A program made the position numbers and the translations under genes. Below are positions 1-7,777 of a stretch of DNA of 40,886 bases, one piece after another; the stretch's first letter is position 1; each line of letters opens with the position of its first letter. The notes beneath the pieces were generated by a model, which did not search any database, was not told the DNA's origin, and saw only the letters and a program-made list of their open reading frames with translations. This stretch comes from Pseudomonadota bacterium (lineage in GTDB: Bacteria; Pseudomonadota; Alphaproteobacteria; Rhizobiales; Beijerinckiaceae): NCBI GenBank assembly GCA_023450615.1, contig JAEXGT010000069.1:1-40886 (forward strand). Direction: 5' to 3'.

Positions 1-388
1 TGCTGTTACCGCCGTTGCCCGTTCCGCCGCCGGGGCCTCCACGAGAGCTGGTGTTGCTGGCGAGCGTATCGCTCCGGCCGCGGTTGCCGTCGCCGCCGGT
101 GGCGAGAAGCCCCATTGCCGGATCAGACCATTCGTTGCTGCTCGCATAGCTGGCGACCGAGCCTGTGGTCATCGCGTTCAGGACGTTGCGCCGAGCCTGG
201 GGAAGAATCGCGCACCGGCAGATCTCTCGCCCCTGCACAACCCGGTGACGGCAATTGCCATAGATGGAAGGATCAGCAACCGCGGGCACGCATTGCTGCC
301 CAGATCTTGCAGGCTGCGCGAAGGATACGGTGGAAGAGGCGAGGAAGAAGGCAACGCCAGACAAGGCGAGAGCGTGCGAACGCTTCAT
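1..388 (-). CDS. Secreted Cys/Gly-rich protein, 3' end outside window
   Basis: The frame is open from an ATG at 386-388 to the window edge, giving 129 residues without a stop. An AGGTG ribosome binding site lies about 6 nt upstream. Residues 1-24 form a signal peptide (basic MKR start, hydrophobic core, VSFA before Gln25). The mature part has four cysteines (C33, C46, C57, C59), enough for two disulfides if exported. From about residue 98 it becomes rich in Gly, Asn, Ser and Thr (GGPGGGTGNGGN near the edge). I do not recognise a family. A small secreted or surface protein with a flexible or beta-roll-like tail fits, but this is inference. Its upstream region is AT-rich compared with the rest of the window. 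Confidence 0.62.
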   Translation of the reverse strand, partial: MKRSHALALSGVAFFLASSTVSFAQPARSGQQCVPAVADPSIYGNCRHRVVQGREICRCAILPQARRNVLNAMTTGSVASYASSNEWSDPAMGLLATGGDGNRGRSDTLASNTSSRGGPGGGTGNGGNS

Positions 389-705
389 GTGTTCACCTAC
401 ATAAATTGGATTGTCTAAGTAAAGCCACAGAAAAGCGGCTAAGAAGTCCAAGTTATGCCGGAATAGGAATGGCGTTCTAATGCATTAACGAGGTAATAAT
501 TCAGAGTTATATTTAAATGAAATTTGGCGTCATATTCGGTAATACTAAAGATCGTCGCATGACGCGTGAGGGCCCTAATGAATTTCAAGAGCATTAGGGG
601 TACGTCAAAACTATAATTCAAAGCGCCCGACAGGCTGAGAAAGCTGTCTCCACCAACGGCTCGATGAGTATGGGCGAGAGAGTATGCAAGACAGGGCTAT
701 CCCGA
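389..705. other. AT-rich gene-free stretch
   Basis: No convincing gene is seen here. The part from about 470 to 610 is clearly AT-rich against a GC-rich background. It must hold the promoter of the secreted protein to its left, and contains one clean inverted repeat (573-599). Short open frames in it lack ribosome binding sites and coding character. Confidence 0.55.
573..599. repeat. Perfect 8-bp inverted repeat
   Basis: CCCTAATG and CATTAGGG are separated by 11 nt. There is no T tract on either side, so a rho-independent terminator is unlikely. It could be a regulator site or an RNA hairpin in the space downstream of the gene at 706-975 and upstream of the secreted protein. Confidence 0.5.
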
Positions 706-975
706 TTAGGCCTCGGCCTCCCGGAACATCTCCTTCAAGGCGTCGATCAGCATCGGTTGCGCGGCCTTGGCTTCCGCGAGCGTGAGAAAATCGTTGATCC
801 CGAAACGTTGCGCGCCCCGGTCCGTCTGGCTGTCCGAGTGAACGCCTGCGTGAACCCAGCTGTGCTCCACGTAGAGCCCCGGCGCATCGGTATCGAAAAC
901 AAGATGCCACCAGTCTCCCGCGTTCTCCAGCGGGCGATCGGCAGTGAAGGCTAACTCACGCTTGAAGACAGGCAT
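706..975 (-). CDS. Small conserved-looking hypothetical protein (89 aa)
   Basis: An 89-residue protein beginning MPVFKRELAF. The ATG at 973-975 is chosen because GGAGAAA lies about 6 nt upstream; the frame stays open further upstream but without a better start. There are no membrane segments or signal peptide. Aromatic residues cluster in the middle (DWWHLVFDTDAPGLYVEHSW), and the C-terminus is a predicted amphipathic helix rich in Ala, Glu and Leu. I do not recognise a family. A near-consensus EcfG-type promoter lies upstream at 1097-1121 and the neighbour is dps, so a stress-linked role is possible but is inference. Confidence 0.6.
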   Translation of the reverse strand: MPVFKRELAFTADRPLENAGDWWHLVFDTDAPGLYVEHSWVHAGVHSDSQTDRGAQRFGINDFLTLAEAKAAQPMLIDALKEMFREAEA

Positions 976-1096
976 CGGCTTTCTCCAGTTTGACGATCCC
1001 CTGCGGTTGCATGTGGACGGAAACGGTTGCGCGTGCTCTTGCCGGCTCGGTCTCAGATTTCCGGTAAAGGGCCCTGGCCCATCCATCTCCATAGAC

Positions 1097-1121
1097 AACG
1101 CGGCATATCGAAATACATTCC
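1097..1121 (-). promoter_or_regulatory. Possible EcfG-type promoter for the 89-aa gene
   Basis: Read on the minus strand it is GGAAT-N16-CGTT, one mismatch from the alphaproteobacterial general stress sigma factor consensus GGAAC-N16/17-CGTT. It lies about 120 nt upstream of the start at 975, implying a 5' leader of roughly 110 nt. It is short enough to occur by chance. Confidence 0.3.
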
Positions 1122-1171
1122 GATTGAAGCCTCTCAAATGCGTGAGCGTTCAGCTTCGTCTCCCATCACAG

Positions 1172-1196
1172 GGAACCTGTTAGACCTGGGAGGGTT
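1172..1196 (+). promoter_or_regulatory. Probable EcfG-type promoter of dps
   Basis: GGAAC at 1172-1176, a 16-nt spacer, then GGTT at 1193-1196. This differs from GGAAC-N16-CGTT at one base. It is about 75 nt upstream of the dps start. Dps is a known class of target of the PhyR-EcfG general stress response in alphaproteobacteria, which raises confidence. Confidence 0.45.
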
Positions 1197-1270
1197 CAGC
1201 CTGCGGTGTCCAGAACGCCCATCACCATCAGGCCCCACGATGAGGCGTCGGTCCAACAGCGGAGATTGCC

Positions 1271-1855
1271 ATGGCCAAGGCCCCCCCTTCACGCAAGTCC
1301 ACCAAGACAAAGGACGCCGTCGGCACCGTGGCGCAGCGCAAGAGCCGCCCCGTGTCTCCCCGCCTTGAAACGCCGGCCCTGTTTTCTTCGGAGGCCACTG
1401 AAGAGATCGCGGCGGCGCTGACCGCGCTCCTGGCGGACAGCTTCGCGCTTTATCTGAAGACGAAGAACTTTCATTGGCATGTCAGCGGGCCGCACTTTCG
1501 CGACTACCATCTGATGTTCGACGAGCAGGCGGCTGAGATCTTCGCCATGACCGATCCGCTGGCGGAGCGGGCCCGCAAGATCGGTGGGACCACCCTGCGC
1601 TCCGTCGGGCATGCCGGACGCTTGCAGCGCCTTCTCGACAATGACGCCGTCTATGTCGAACCGGCCGACATGCTCGCCGAACTGATGGACGACAACAAGC
1701 AATTGGCAGGCTTCATGCGGGAGACGCACGATTTGTGCGACGATCATGACGACGTCGCGACGGAAAGCCTGCTCGAGGAGTTCATCGATCAGACCGAAAA
1801 GCGGATCTGGTTCCTGTTCGAGGCCAGCCGCGGCATGCAGACCTCCGGACACTAA
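1271..1855 (+). CDS. dps: Dps-family DNA-binding ferritin
   Basis: A 194-residue Dps-type mini-ferritin that oxidises Fe(II) with peroxide, stores iron and protects DNA in stress. The intersubunit ferroxidase ligands are visible at the family spacing: H68 (NFHWH), H80, D84, D95 and E99, matching H51/H63/D67/D78/E82 of E. coli Dps. The first 30 or so residues are a Lys/Arg/Pro/Ser-rich tail, longer than in many Dps proteins and likely to bind DNA. The ATG at 1271 has GGAG a few nt upstream. It is monocistronic, convergent with ndh (35 nt between stops), and preceded by an EcfG-like promoter. Confidence 0.93.
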   Translation: MAKAPPSRKSTKTKDAVGTVAQRKSRPVSPRLETPALFSSEATEEIAAALTALLADSFALYLKTKNFHWHVSGPHFRDYHLMFDEQAAEIFAMTDPLAERARKIGGTTLRSVGHAGRLQRLLDNDAVYVEPADMLAELMDDNKQLAGFMRETHDLCDDHDDVATESLLEEFIDQTEKRIWFLFEASRGMQTSGH

Positions 1856-1890
1856 GCGCAAGCCTTCGCATTGAGTTGCAGCGCGGCTGA

Positions 1891-3279
1891 TCACGCCGAG
1901 CGGTCTGCTCTCTTCCTGCCATTCGATGTCGGGTGCGTGCCTGGAAAACGAAGAGCCTCGGAATCGCCTTGACGCGCATTCGCCTGTGGCGCGTCAAGGA
2001 CATCTTCCGTGATCAGGCGTCCGCCGCGCTGGAAGGTGAGATAGGTCCACAGCCAGCGCATGCTGACGAGAAAACGGTTGTGGAAGCCGACGAGCAGATA
2101 GACGTGGGCGATCCCCCAGACGAGCCAGGCGAGAAAGCCCTTCAGCTTGAATCGGTCCCAATGCACGACGGCGGAGTTGCGTCCGATAACGGCTAGGTTG
2201 CCACGGTTGTGAAAGCGGAACGGCGGAGGTGTCTCATTGCGCAGGACGCGGGCGGGCAACGCCTTGCCGAGATAACGGCCCTGCTGGTGCGCGACCTGGG
2301 CCAAGCCGGGCAGGGGCTTGCCATCCTCTCCTATGGCAAGGGCGAGATCGCCCAGCACATAGACGCTGTCGAGGCCTGGGACCGACAGGTCGGGAGCGAC
2401 GGTGACACGCCCCGCCTTGTCCGTGCCGACGCCCAGCCATCGCCCCGCGGACGAGGCTGCGACGCCTGCCGCCCAAACGACGAAGGAGCATGGAATGAAC
2501 GTGCCGCCGACCGTGATGCCGCGCTCGTTGACGTCCTCCACGGGCTGCCCCGTTTGAAGGGTGACGCCGAGCCGTTGGAGCGCCTGCTCCGCATAGGCTG
2601 CGAGTCCTTCCGGAAAGGAGCCGAGGATGCGAGGCGCGGCCTCGATCAGCAGAATGCGCGCTCTCGTCGGATCGATGCGGCGGAAGTCGCTGGCCAGTGC
2701 CTGACGGGAGAGATCGGCGATGGCCCCGGCCATCTCCACGCCCGTGGGTCCGCCGCCGATGATGGCGAAGGTCATCAGGCGCTCCTGCTCGGCGGGGTCG
2801 CTCTCCCTCTCGGCCTTCTCGAAGGCCATCAGGATCTGCGCGCGGATGCGGCGCGCATCTTCCAGCGTCTTCAGCCCGGGCGCGTAGCGCGCCCATTCGG
2901 GATGGCCGAAATAGCCGTGGGTGGCGCCCGTGGCGAGCACGAGGGTGTCGTATGAAAGCGCCTCTCCGTCCACGGAGAGAGTTTTCCGCTTCGTGTCGAT
3001 GTGATCGACCTCGCCCATAAGAACGGTGATGTTCGGATAGCGTCCCAGAATGTGCCGGATGGGCTGGGCGATCTCGCCCGGCGACAGCGCCGCCGTGGCA
3101 ACCTGATACAAAAGGGGCTGGAACAAGTGATAATTGCGGCGGTCGATCACCGTCACGCGCAGCGGCGTGCCGCCGAGAGAACGCGCCAAGGACAGGCCCG
3201 CGAATCCTGCTCCCACGATCACGACATGATGAGCTTGGGTTGCGTCCGTTCCGGCGCTGTCACGTGCTTCATCGGCCAT
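1891..3279 (-). CDS. ndh: Type II NADH dehydrogenase (NAD(P)/FAD-dependent oxidoreductase)
   Basis: A 462-residue NDH-2-like enzyme that passes electrons from NADH to quinone at the inner membrane without pumping protons. GAGFAG (23-28) binds FAD and GGGPTG (175-180) begins the NADH-binding fold. The C-terminal part (FLAWLVWGIAHVYLLVGFHN) is hydrophobic and probably anchors the enzyme to the membrane. The ATG at 3277-3279 is preferred over a GTG seven codons upstream because CCGAGG lies 5-6 nt before it. It diverges from the metal importer across a 366-nt gap. Family membership is clear; the exact electron acceptor is inferred. Confidence 0.88.
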   Translation of the reverse strand: MADEARDSAGTDATQAHHVVIVGAGFAGLSLARSLGGTPLRVTVIDRRNYHLFQPLLYQVATAALSPGEIAQPIRHILGRYPNITVLMGEVDHIDTKRKTLSVDGEALSYDTLVLATGATHGYFGHPEWARYAPGLKTLEDARRIRAQILMAFEKAERESDPAEQERLMTFAIIGGGPTGVEMAGAIADLSRQALASDFRRIDPTRARILLIEAAPRILGSFPEGLAAYAEQALQRLGVTLQTGQPVEDVNERGITVGGTFIPCSFVVWAAGVAASSAGRWLGVGTDKAGRVTVAPDLSVPGLDSVYVLGDLALAIGEDGKPLPGLAQVAHQQGRYLGKALPARVLRNETPPPFRFHNRGNLAVIGRNSAVVHWDRFKLKGFLAWLVWGIAHVYLLVGFHNRFLVSMRWLWTYLTFQRGGRLITEDVLDAPQANARQGDSEALRFPGTHPTSNGRKRADRSA

Positions 3280-3499
3280 CTTAACCTCGGAGTGATCCAC
3301 GGTTGGCGCTCAAGGAATGAAACCACAGGGGAAGGGAAATGGTCCATGGCCGAGGTCATGCAGGATGAGCGGCGGTGCTCGCCCATGCGATGACGGCAAT
3401 CCTTGCGTTCACGCTGCCGAACAGGATCAGGCTCCATGGACCGAGCCCCCGGCTTCTGCGCGGGCATATTCTGATACGGAGCCTGTTCTGCCTCACGCC
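3280..3499. other. Divergent intergenic region, ndh-proximal part
   Basis: Together with 3500-3645 this forms a 366-nt gap between ndh and the metal importer. I see no supported gene: the short frames lack ribosome binding sites. It must hold the ndh promoter, which I could not place. Confidence 0.5.
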
Positions 3500-3524
3500 G
3501 GAACCTGAGCATTTTCGGAGCGTT
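3500..3524 (+). promoter_or_regulatory. EcfG-type promoter motif before the Mn/Zn importer
   Basis: An exact match to GGAAC-N16-CGTT: GGAAC at 3500-3504 and CGTT at 3521-3524. Transcription would start near 3531, just before the Mur-like boxes and about 115 nt before troA. A separate sigma-70 candidate is TTGCAA (3538-3543)-N17-TACCTT (3561-3566), which overlaps the first box. Confidence 0.5.
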
Positions 3525-3537
3525 TACAGAGGCCAAG

Positions 3538-3589
3538 TTGCAAATCATTCTTAATTGCGTTACCTTCCTGCAAATCATTTGCAATAGCA
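3538..3589. promoter_or_regulatory. Tandem Mur/Fur-type operator
   Basis: TTGCAAATCATTC at 3538-3550 is followed 31 bp later by TGCAAATCATTTGCAATAGC at 3569-3588. The second copy contains the perfect palindrome GCAAAT-C-ATTTGC. TGCAAAT-type palindromes are the sites of Mur, the manganese-sensing Fur-family repressor of rhizobial Mn importers. The sites overlap or directly follow the candidate promoters, as expected for a Mn-dependent repressor. The regulator gene is not in this window. Confidence 0.62.
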
Positions 3590-3645
3590 TGTGACTTCCT
3601 TGAGCGAGCCATCGCTTCGCAATCTGCCGACTGGAGAATGCCTGA

Positions 3646-4632
3646 ATGTTCCGAACATGCCTGTCGAAGCGCCGTTTCGTGGGCCTTGCCGCAGCCCTTG
3701 CGGCAGTCGTCGCCGTCATGGGGCAGGGCCCCGCGCTGGCGCAGGGCGCGCCCCTCAAGGTGGTCGCAACCACCGGCATGATCGCGGATGCCGCCCATCA
3801 GGTCGGGGGCGGCTTGGTCGAGGTCAAGGCGCTGATGGGCTCCGGGGTCGATCCCCATGCCTATCGCCAGACGCGCACCGATATCGTCGCCATGACTCAG
3901 GCCGATCTCGTGCTCTGGCACGGCCTTTATCTCGAGGCCCAGATGGAAGGCTTCATGCGCGACCTCGCCAAGAAGCGGAATGTGGTCGCGGTGGCCGAGG
4001 CGCTGCCAAAGGACATGCTGCTCGCCCATGACGATTATGCCGACAAGTTCGACCCGCATGTCTGGATGAATCCGAACCTGTGGTCGCGTGTCGTGGTCGC
4101 GGTTCGCGATGCGCTCATCTCCGCGCGGCCCGAAGCCAAAGTCACGTTCGAGGCCAACGCGGCGGCGCATCTGAAGGATCTCGCGGAGCTTGCCGACTAC
4201 GCGACCAAGACCCTTTCCTCGGTTCCGGCCGAGAGCCGTGTTCTTCTCACCGCTCATGACGCCTTCAACTATTTCGGCGCGGCTTATGGCTTCGAAGTGC
4301 TCGGCATTCAGGGCATTTCCACGGAGAGCGAGGCAGGGTTGAACCGCATTGCCGAACTGGTGGACATGCTGGTCTCGCGCAGGATCGGCGCGGTCTTCGT
4401 CGAGTCTTCCGTCTCCGACCGCAACATCCGTGCCCTGATCGAGGGCGCCGCCGCCAAGGGGCACAAGGTGGTCATCGGGGGCGAGCTCTTTTCCGATGCC
4501 ATGGGCGAGCAGGATACCTACAAGGGCACCTATCTCGGCATGATTGATCACAACGCCACCACGATCACGCGAGCGCTCGGCGGCACGGCTCCGGAGCGCG
4601 GCCTGCGCGGCCAACTCTCGGTCGGAAGCTAA
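3646..4632 (+). CDS. troA: Mn/Zn ABC transporter substrate-binding protein (TroA-like)
   Basis: A 328-residue periplasmic cluster A-I metal-binding protein that delivers Mn(II) or Zn(II) to the importer. A signal peptide covers about residues 1-32 (ending PALAQ). The four metal ligands are visible: H71 (DPH), H138 (DPHVW), H204 (LTAHDAF) and D284 (LFSDAMG). His3Asp is the TroA arrangement; PsaA-type Mn proteins have Glu at the third site. There is no long His-rich loop as in ZnuA. GGAG lies 9 nt before the ATG at 3646. It is the first gene of four. The Mur-like operator points to manganese, but zinc cannot be excluded. Confidence 0.88.
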   Translation: MFRTCLSKRRFVGLAAALAAVVAVMGQGPALAQGAPLKVVATTGMIADAAHQVGGGLVEVKALMGSGVDPHAYRQTRTDIVAMTQADLVLWHGLYLEAQMEGFMRDLAKKRNVVAVAEALPKDMLLAHDDYADKFDPHVWMNPNLWSRVVVAVRDALISARPEAKVTFEANAAAHLKDLAELADYATKTLSSVPAESRVLLTAHDAFNYFGAAYGFEVLGIQGISTESEAGLNRIAELVDMLVSRRIGAVFVESSVSDRNIRALIEGAAAKGHKVVIGGELFSDAMGEQDTYKGTYLGMIDHNATTITRALGGTAPERGLRGQLSVGS

Positions 4633-4645
4633 GGGTGAGGATGTG

Positions 4646-5461
4646 ATGACATCAGCCGCCGTGCAGCTTGCCGCGAGGGACGGCCGGGTCATGCGCCCGG
4701 CCGCTCCGGCCGACAGCCCCCTCGCGATCCAGGGCATGACCGTCTCCTATGGCGAGAAGCCTGCCGTGTTCTCCGTCGATGCGATTGTGCAGCCCGGAAG
4801 CATGACTGCGATCATCGGCCCGAACGGCGCGGGTAAGTCGACGCTTCTGAAGGCATCCCTCGGCATCGTGCCCGCGCTGTCGGGGATCGTGACCGTCTTC
4901 GGTCAGCCTCTGGCGAAGGCGCGCCAGCGCATCGCCTATGTGCCGCAACGGGCCAGCGTGGATTGGGATTTCCCGACACGGGTGATCGATGTCGTCGTCA
5001 TGGGGCTCTACCGCGAGCTTGGTCTCCTGCGTCTGGTGCGCCGACGCCACCGCGAGAAAGCTCTCGCCTGCCTCGACCGGGTCGGCATGGCCGATTTCGC
5101 GGGGCGTCAGATCGGCCAGCTTTCAGGCGGCCAGCAGCAGCGGGTGTTCCTCGCCCGCGCGCTGGCCCAGAACGCCGATCTCTATCTGCTCGACGAACCC
5201 TTCGCCGGGGTCGACGCAGCGACCGAGAAAGCCATCATCGATGTGCTCAAGTCCCTGAAGGCGGAAAGGCGCACGGTGGTTTGCGTGCACCACGATCTGG
5301 CGACGGTCGTGGATTATTTCGATCAGGTGCTGCTCATCAATGTGCGCAAGATCGCCGAGGGTGCGGTGTCGACAGCATTCACGGCTGAGAACCTGCAAGC
5401 CACCTATGGCGGGCGTCTCGCGACGGCGCATATCGATCAGCTCAAATTGCCGGTGGCGTGA
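4646..5461 (+). CDS. troB: Mn/Zn ABC transporter ATP-binding protein
   Basis: A 271-residue ATPase powering metal uptake. Walker A is GPNGAGKST (58-66), the ABC signature LSGGQQQR (159-166), Walker B LYLLDE (179-184), and the switch His sits in VCVHHD. The ATG at 4646 follows GAGG by 5 nt; the open frame extends upstream into troA but that part is not coding. The extra 25 or so residues before the ABC core are unusual but modest. It starts 13 nt after troA and ends one base before the next gene's ATG, so the genes are co-transcribed and probably translationally coupled. Confidence 0.92.
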   Translation: MTSAAVQLAARDGRVMRPAAPADSPLAIQGMTVSYGEKPAVFSVDAIVQPGSMTAIIGPNGAGKSTLLKASLGIVPALSGIVTVFGQPLAKARQRIAYVPQRASVDWDFPTRVIDVVVMGLYRELGLLRLVRRRHREKALACLDRVGMADFAGRQIGQLSGGQQQRVFLARALAQNADLYLLDEPFAGVDAATEKAIIDVLKSLKAERRTVVCVHHDLATVVDYFDQVLLINVRKIAEGAVSTAFTAENLQATYGGRLATAHIDQLKLPVA

Positions 5462-5462
5462 G

Positions 5463-6686
5463 ATGCCGCTGGATTCTTTCTTCAGCGCCCTGCTCCTGCA
5501 ATCGGGCTACAACGCCGCGCTGGTCACCGTTGGCGCGGCCCTGCTCGGCATCGCTGCCGGAAGCGGCGGAGCGTTCCTGTTCCTGCGCAAGCGCGCGCTC
5601 GTCAGCGATGCGGTCGCGCATGCCACTCTGCCGGGCGTCGGAATCGCGTTCATGCTCATGGTGGCATTCGGGGGAGATGGCCGGAACCTGCCTGGGCTTC
5701 TCATCGGCTCCGCGCTCTCGGCTGGCCTTGGCTTGCTCGCTGTCGAATGGATCTCCCGTCGGACTCGCCTTGCCGAGGACGCGGCCATTGGAGCGGTTCT
5801 GTCGGTGTTCTTCGGCTTCGGCATCGTGCTGCTGACGATCATTCAGGCCATGTCCCGCGGCAAGCAGGCGGGGCTTGAAAGTTTTTTGCTCGGCTCGACG
5901 GCGGGCATGCTGTTTCAGGATGCGATCATCATCGCCATCGGGGGAGCATGCGCCATCGCCGCGCTCGTCGTACTGCGCAGGCCGATGACGCTCGTTGCAT
6001 TCGATCCGGAATATGCGGGAGCATCCGGCATCTCCGTTCGGACGATCGATTTGGCCATGATGGGCCTTGTCCTGGCCGTCACGGTGATCGGATTGAAGAT
6101 CGTTGGCCTGATCCTGATCGTCGCCATGCTCATCATCCCGTCCGTGACGGCCCGGTTCTGGACCGACCGGACCGGGCGTCTCGTGGCCATCGCGGGCGTC
6201 ATCGGCGGCGTGTCGGCCTATGTCGGTGCCGCGCTTTCCGCTTCCGCTCCAAACCTGCCGACGGGACCGATCATCGTGCTCGTGTGCTTCGCGCTTTTCA
6301 TGACGTCCCTTCTGCTTGCGCCGAGCCGCGGCGTCATGGCGTCGCTCCTCCGGCACCGGCGTTTCCAGGTGCAGGTGCATCGCCGCCAGGGGCTGCTCGC
6401 GCTGGCTCATGGAGAGGTCATTCTCGATCCGCTCACTCTTTCCGTGCTGCGCCGGGATGGGCTTATCCGCGCGGACGGCGTGGCGACCGATTTGGGCAAG
6501 GCGCAGGGCGCCAAGGTGCTGCGCGACGAGCGGCGCTGGCAGCTCGCGCGCCAGTTCCACCAGGATGAGGCCGTGTCCGGCCGCTACGACGGGCTGACGC
6601 CGATCGAGGCGGTGCTGACCCAGGACGAGATTGCGGAGATCGACCGCCGGATCGGCGGCCCGGTGCCCGTGGGAGGAGGGGCATGA
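5463..6686 (+). CDS. troC: Mn/Zn ABC transporter permease with C-terminal extension
   Basis: A 407-residue ABC-3 family permease. Residues 1 to about 290 carry the usual hydrophobic segments, with motifs such as DAVAHATLPGVG. About 115 residues follow that are soluble, basic, and not part of a standard permease of about 290 residues. This tail (around LTLSVLRRDGLIRADG and QDEIAEIDRR) resembles a helix-turn-helix or winged-helix fold. DtxR-type fusions are known in TroC-like permeases, so a degenerate DtxR-like domain is my best guess. The start at 5463 is one base after the troB stop. The stop overlaps the troD start (ATGA). Confidence 0.86.
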   Translation: MPLDSFFSALLLQSGYNAALVTVGAALLGIAAGSGGAFLFLRKRALVSDAVAHATLPGVGIAFMLMVAFGGDGRNLPGLLIGSALSAGLGLLAVEWISRRTRLAEDAAIGAVLSVFFGFGIVLLTIIQAMSRGKQAGLESFLLGSTAGMLFQDAIIIAIGGACAIAALVVLRRPMTLVAFDPEYAGASGISVRTIDLAMMGLVLAVTVIGLKIVGLILIVAMLIIPSVTARFWTDRTGRLVAIAGVIGGVSAYVGAALSASAPNLPTGPIIVLVCFALFMTSLLLAPSRGVMASLLRHRRFQVQVHRRQGLLALAHGEVILDPLTLSVLRRDGLIRADGVATDLGKAQGAKVLRDERRWQLARQFHQDEAVSGRYDGLTPIEAVLTQDEIAEIDRRIGGPVPVGGGA

Positions 6687-7612
6687 TGGGCGCCGAATTC
6701 GTTCAGCTCAGCCTGACGCCGCTGGCGATCGGAGTTCTTGCCGCCATTGCCTGCGCGCTGCCCGGCAACTTCCTGATCCTGCGGCGGCAGGCGCTCATCG
6801 GCGATGCCATCAGCCACGTGGCCTTGCCGGGGATCGTCGCCGCTTTCCTGATCACCGGCACGGTCTCGACCTGGCCGATGATGGTGGGCGCGGCGGGAGC
6901 GGCCCTTGTGGCCGTTGTCCTGATCGAGGCGATCAGGCGGCTCGGGCGGATCGAGCCCGGCGCCGCCATGGGCGTGACGTTCACCTCCCTGTTCGCGGCG
7001 GGCGTGCTGCTGCTGGAGCAGAGCGACACGAGCAGCGTGCATCTCGATGTGGAGCATGCGCTCTATGGCAATCTCGAAAGCCTGATCTGGCTCTCTGCGG
7101 ACGGGTGGAGCTCGTTGCTCGATCCGCAGGCGCTCGCGGACCTGCCGCCGGAACTCGGCCGCATGGCGCTCGTGACCTTGCTCATCGCCGTCTTGACCGC
7201 TCTGTTCTGGCGCCCGCTCAAGCTCTCCACTTTCGATGAGGGCTTCGCCAATACGCTCGGGATTCCGACAACAGCCTTGAGCCTCGGGCTCGTGGTGACA
7301 GCCGCAATGGCGGCAGTCGCCGCTTTCGATGCGGTCGGGTCGATCATTGTCATCGCAATGTTCATCTGTCCGCCCGCCGCCGCGCGGCTGATGACCAATC
7401 GGCTGGAAGCGCAGGTGGCGTGGAGCGTTCTCTTCGCGACGATCTCGGCTGTTCTGGGCTACGTGTTCGCGGGATACGGGCCGCTATGGTTCGGCGGCAA
7501 CGATGCCGTCAGCGCGGCGGGCATGATCGCGACCGTGTCCGGCGCGATCCTGGGGCTCTCGTGCCTGTTTGCGCCGCACCGCTCCCGCATCGGGATTGCG
7601 CGCGAGGCATAG
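6683..7612 (+). CDS. troD: Mn/Zn ABC transporter second permease
   Basis: A 309-residue ABC-3 family integral membrane protein, pairing with the previous permease as a heterodimer in Tro/Sit-type importers. It begins MMGAEFVQLS and shows the family motif GDAISHVALPG near residues 36-46, followed by several hydrophobic segments. It has no C-terminal extension, unlike its partner. The start overlaps the previous stop by four bases. A 165-nt gap follows before the cyclase gene; I see no terminator hairpin there. Confidence 0.9.
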   Translation: MMGAEFVQLSLTPLAIGVLAAIACALPGNFLILRRQALIGDAISHVALPGIVAAFLITGTVSTWPMMVGAAGAALVAVVLIEAIRRLGRIEPGAAMGVTFTSLFAAGVLLLEQSDTSSVHLDVEHALYGNLESLIWLSADGWSSLLDPQALADLPPELGRMALVTLLIAVLTALFWRPLKLSTFDEGFANTLGIPTTALSLGLVVTAAMAAVAAFDAVGSIIVIAMFICPPAAARLMTNRLEAQVAWSVLFATISAVLGYVFAGYGPLWFGGNDAVSAAGMIATVSGAILGLSCLFAPHRSRIGIAREA

Positions 7613-7777
7613 CCGCGCGGCCTCCACGGTTCTGTTTCTGTGTTGCAGATCAATGCGGAGGCGGGGCCGTCACCTCAGACCTCTTGTGAGTCGGCGCTTA
7701 CGCGGTCTACCTTTGGTGACGTCGGCGGGTACATTGGTCCGACCGCCGGTGTGGCGGAGTGATCGGAAGGCTGGGTT

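Noticed and set aside
3493..4737. A 414-codon minus-strand frame opposite troA
   Set aside because: It would run through the Mur-like operator and has no coding signature; troA carries all metal ligands.
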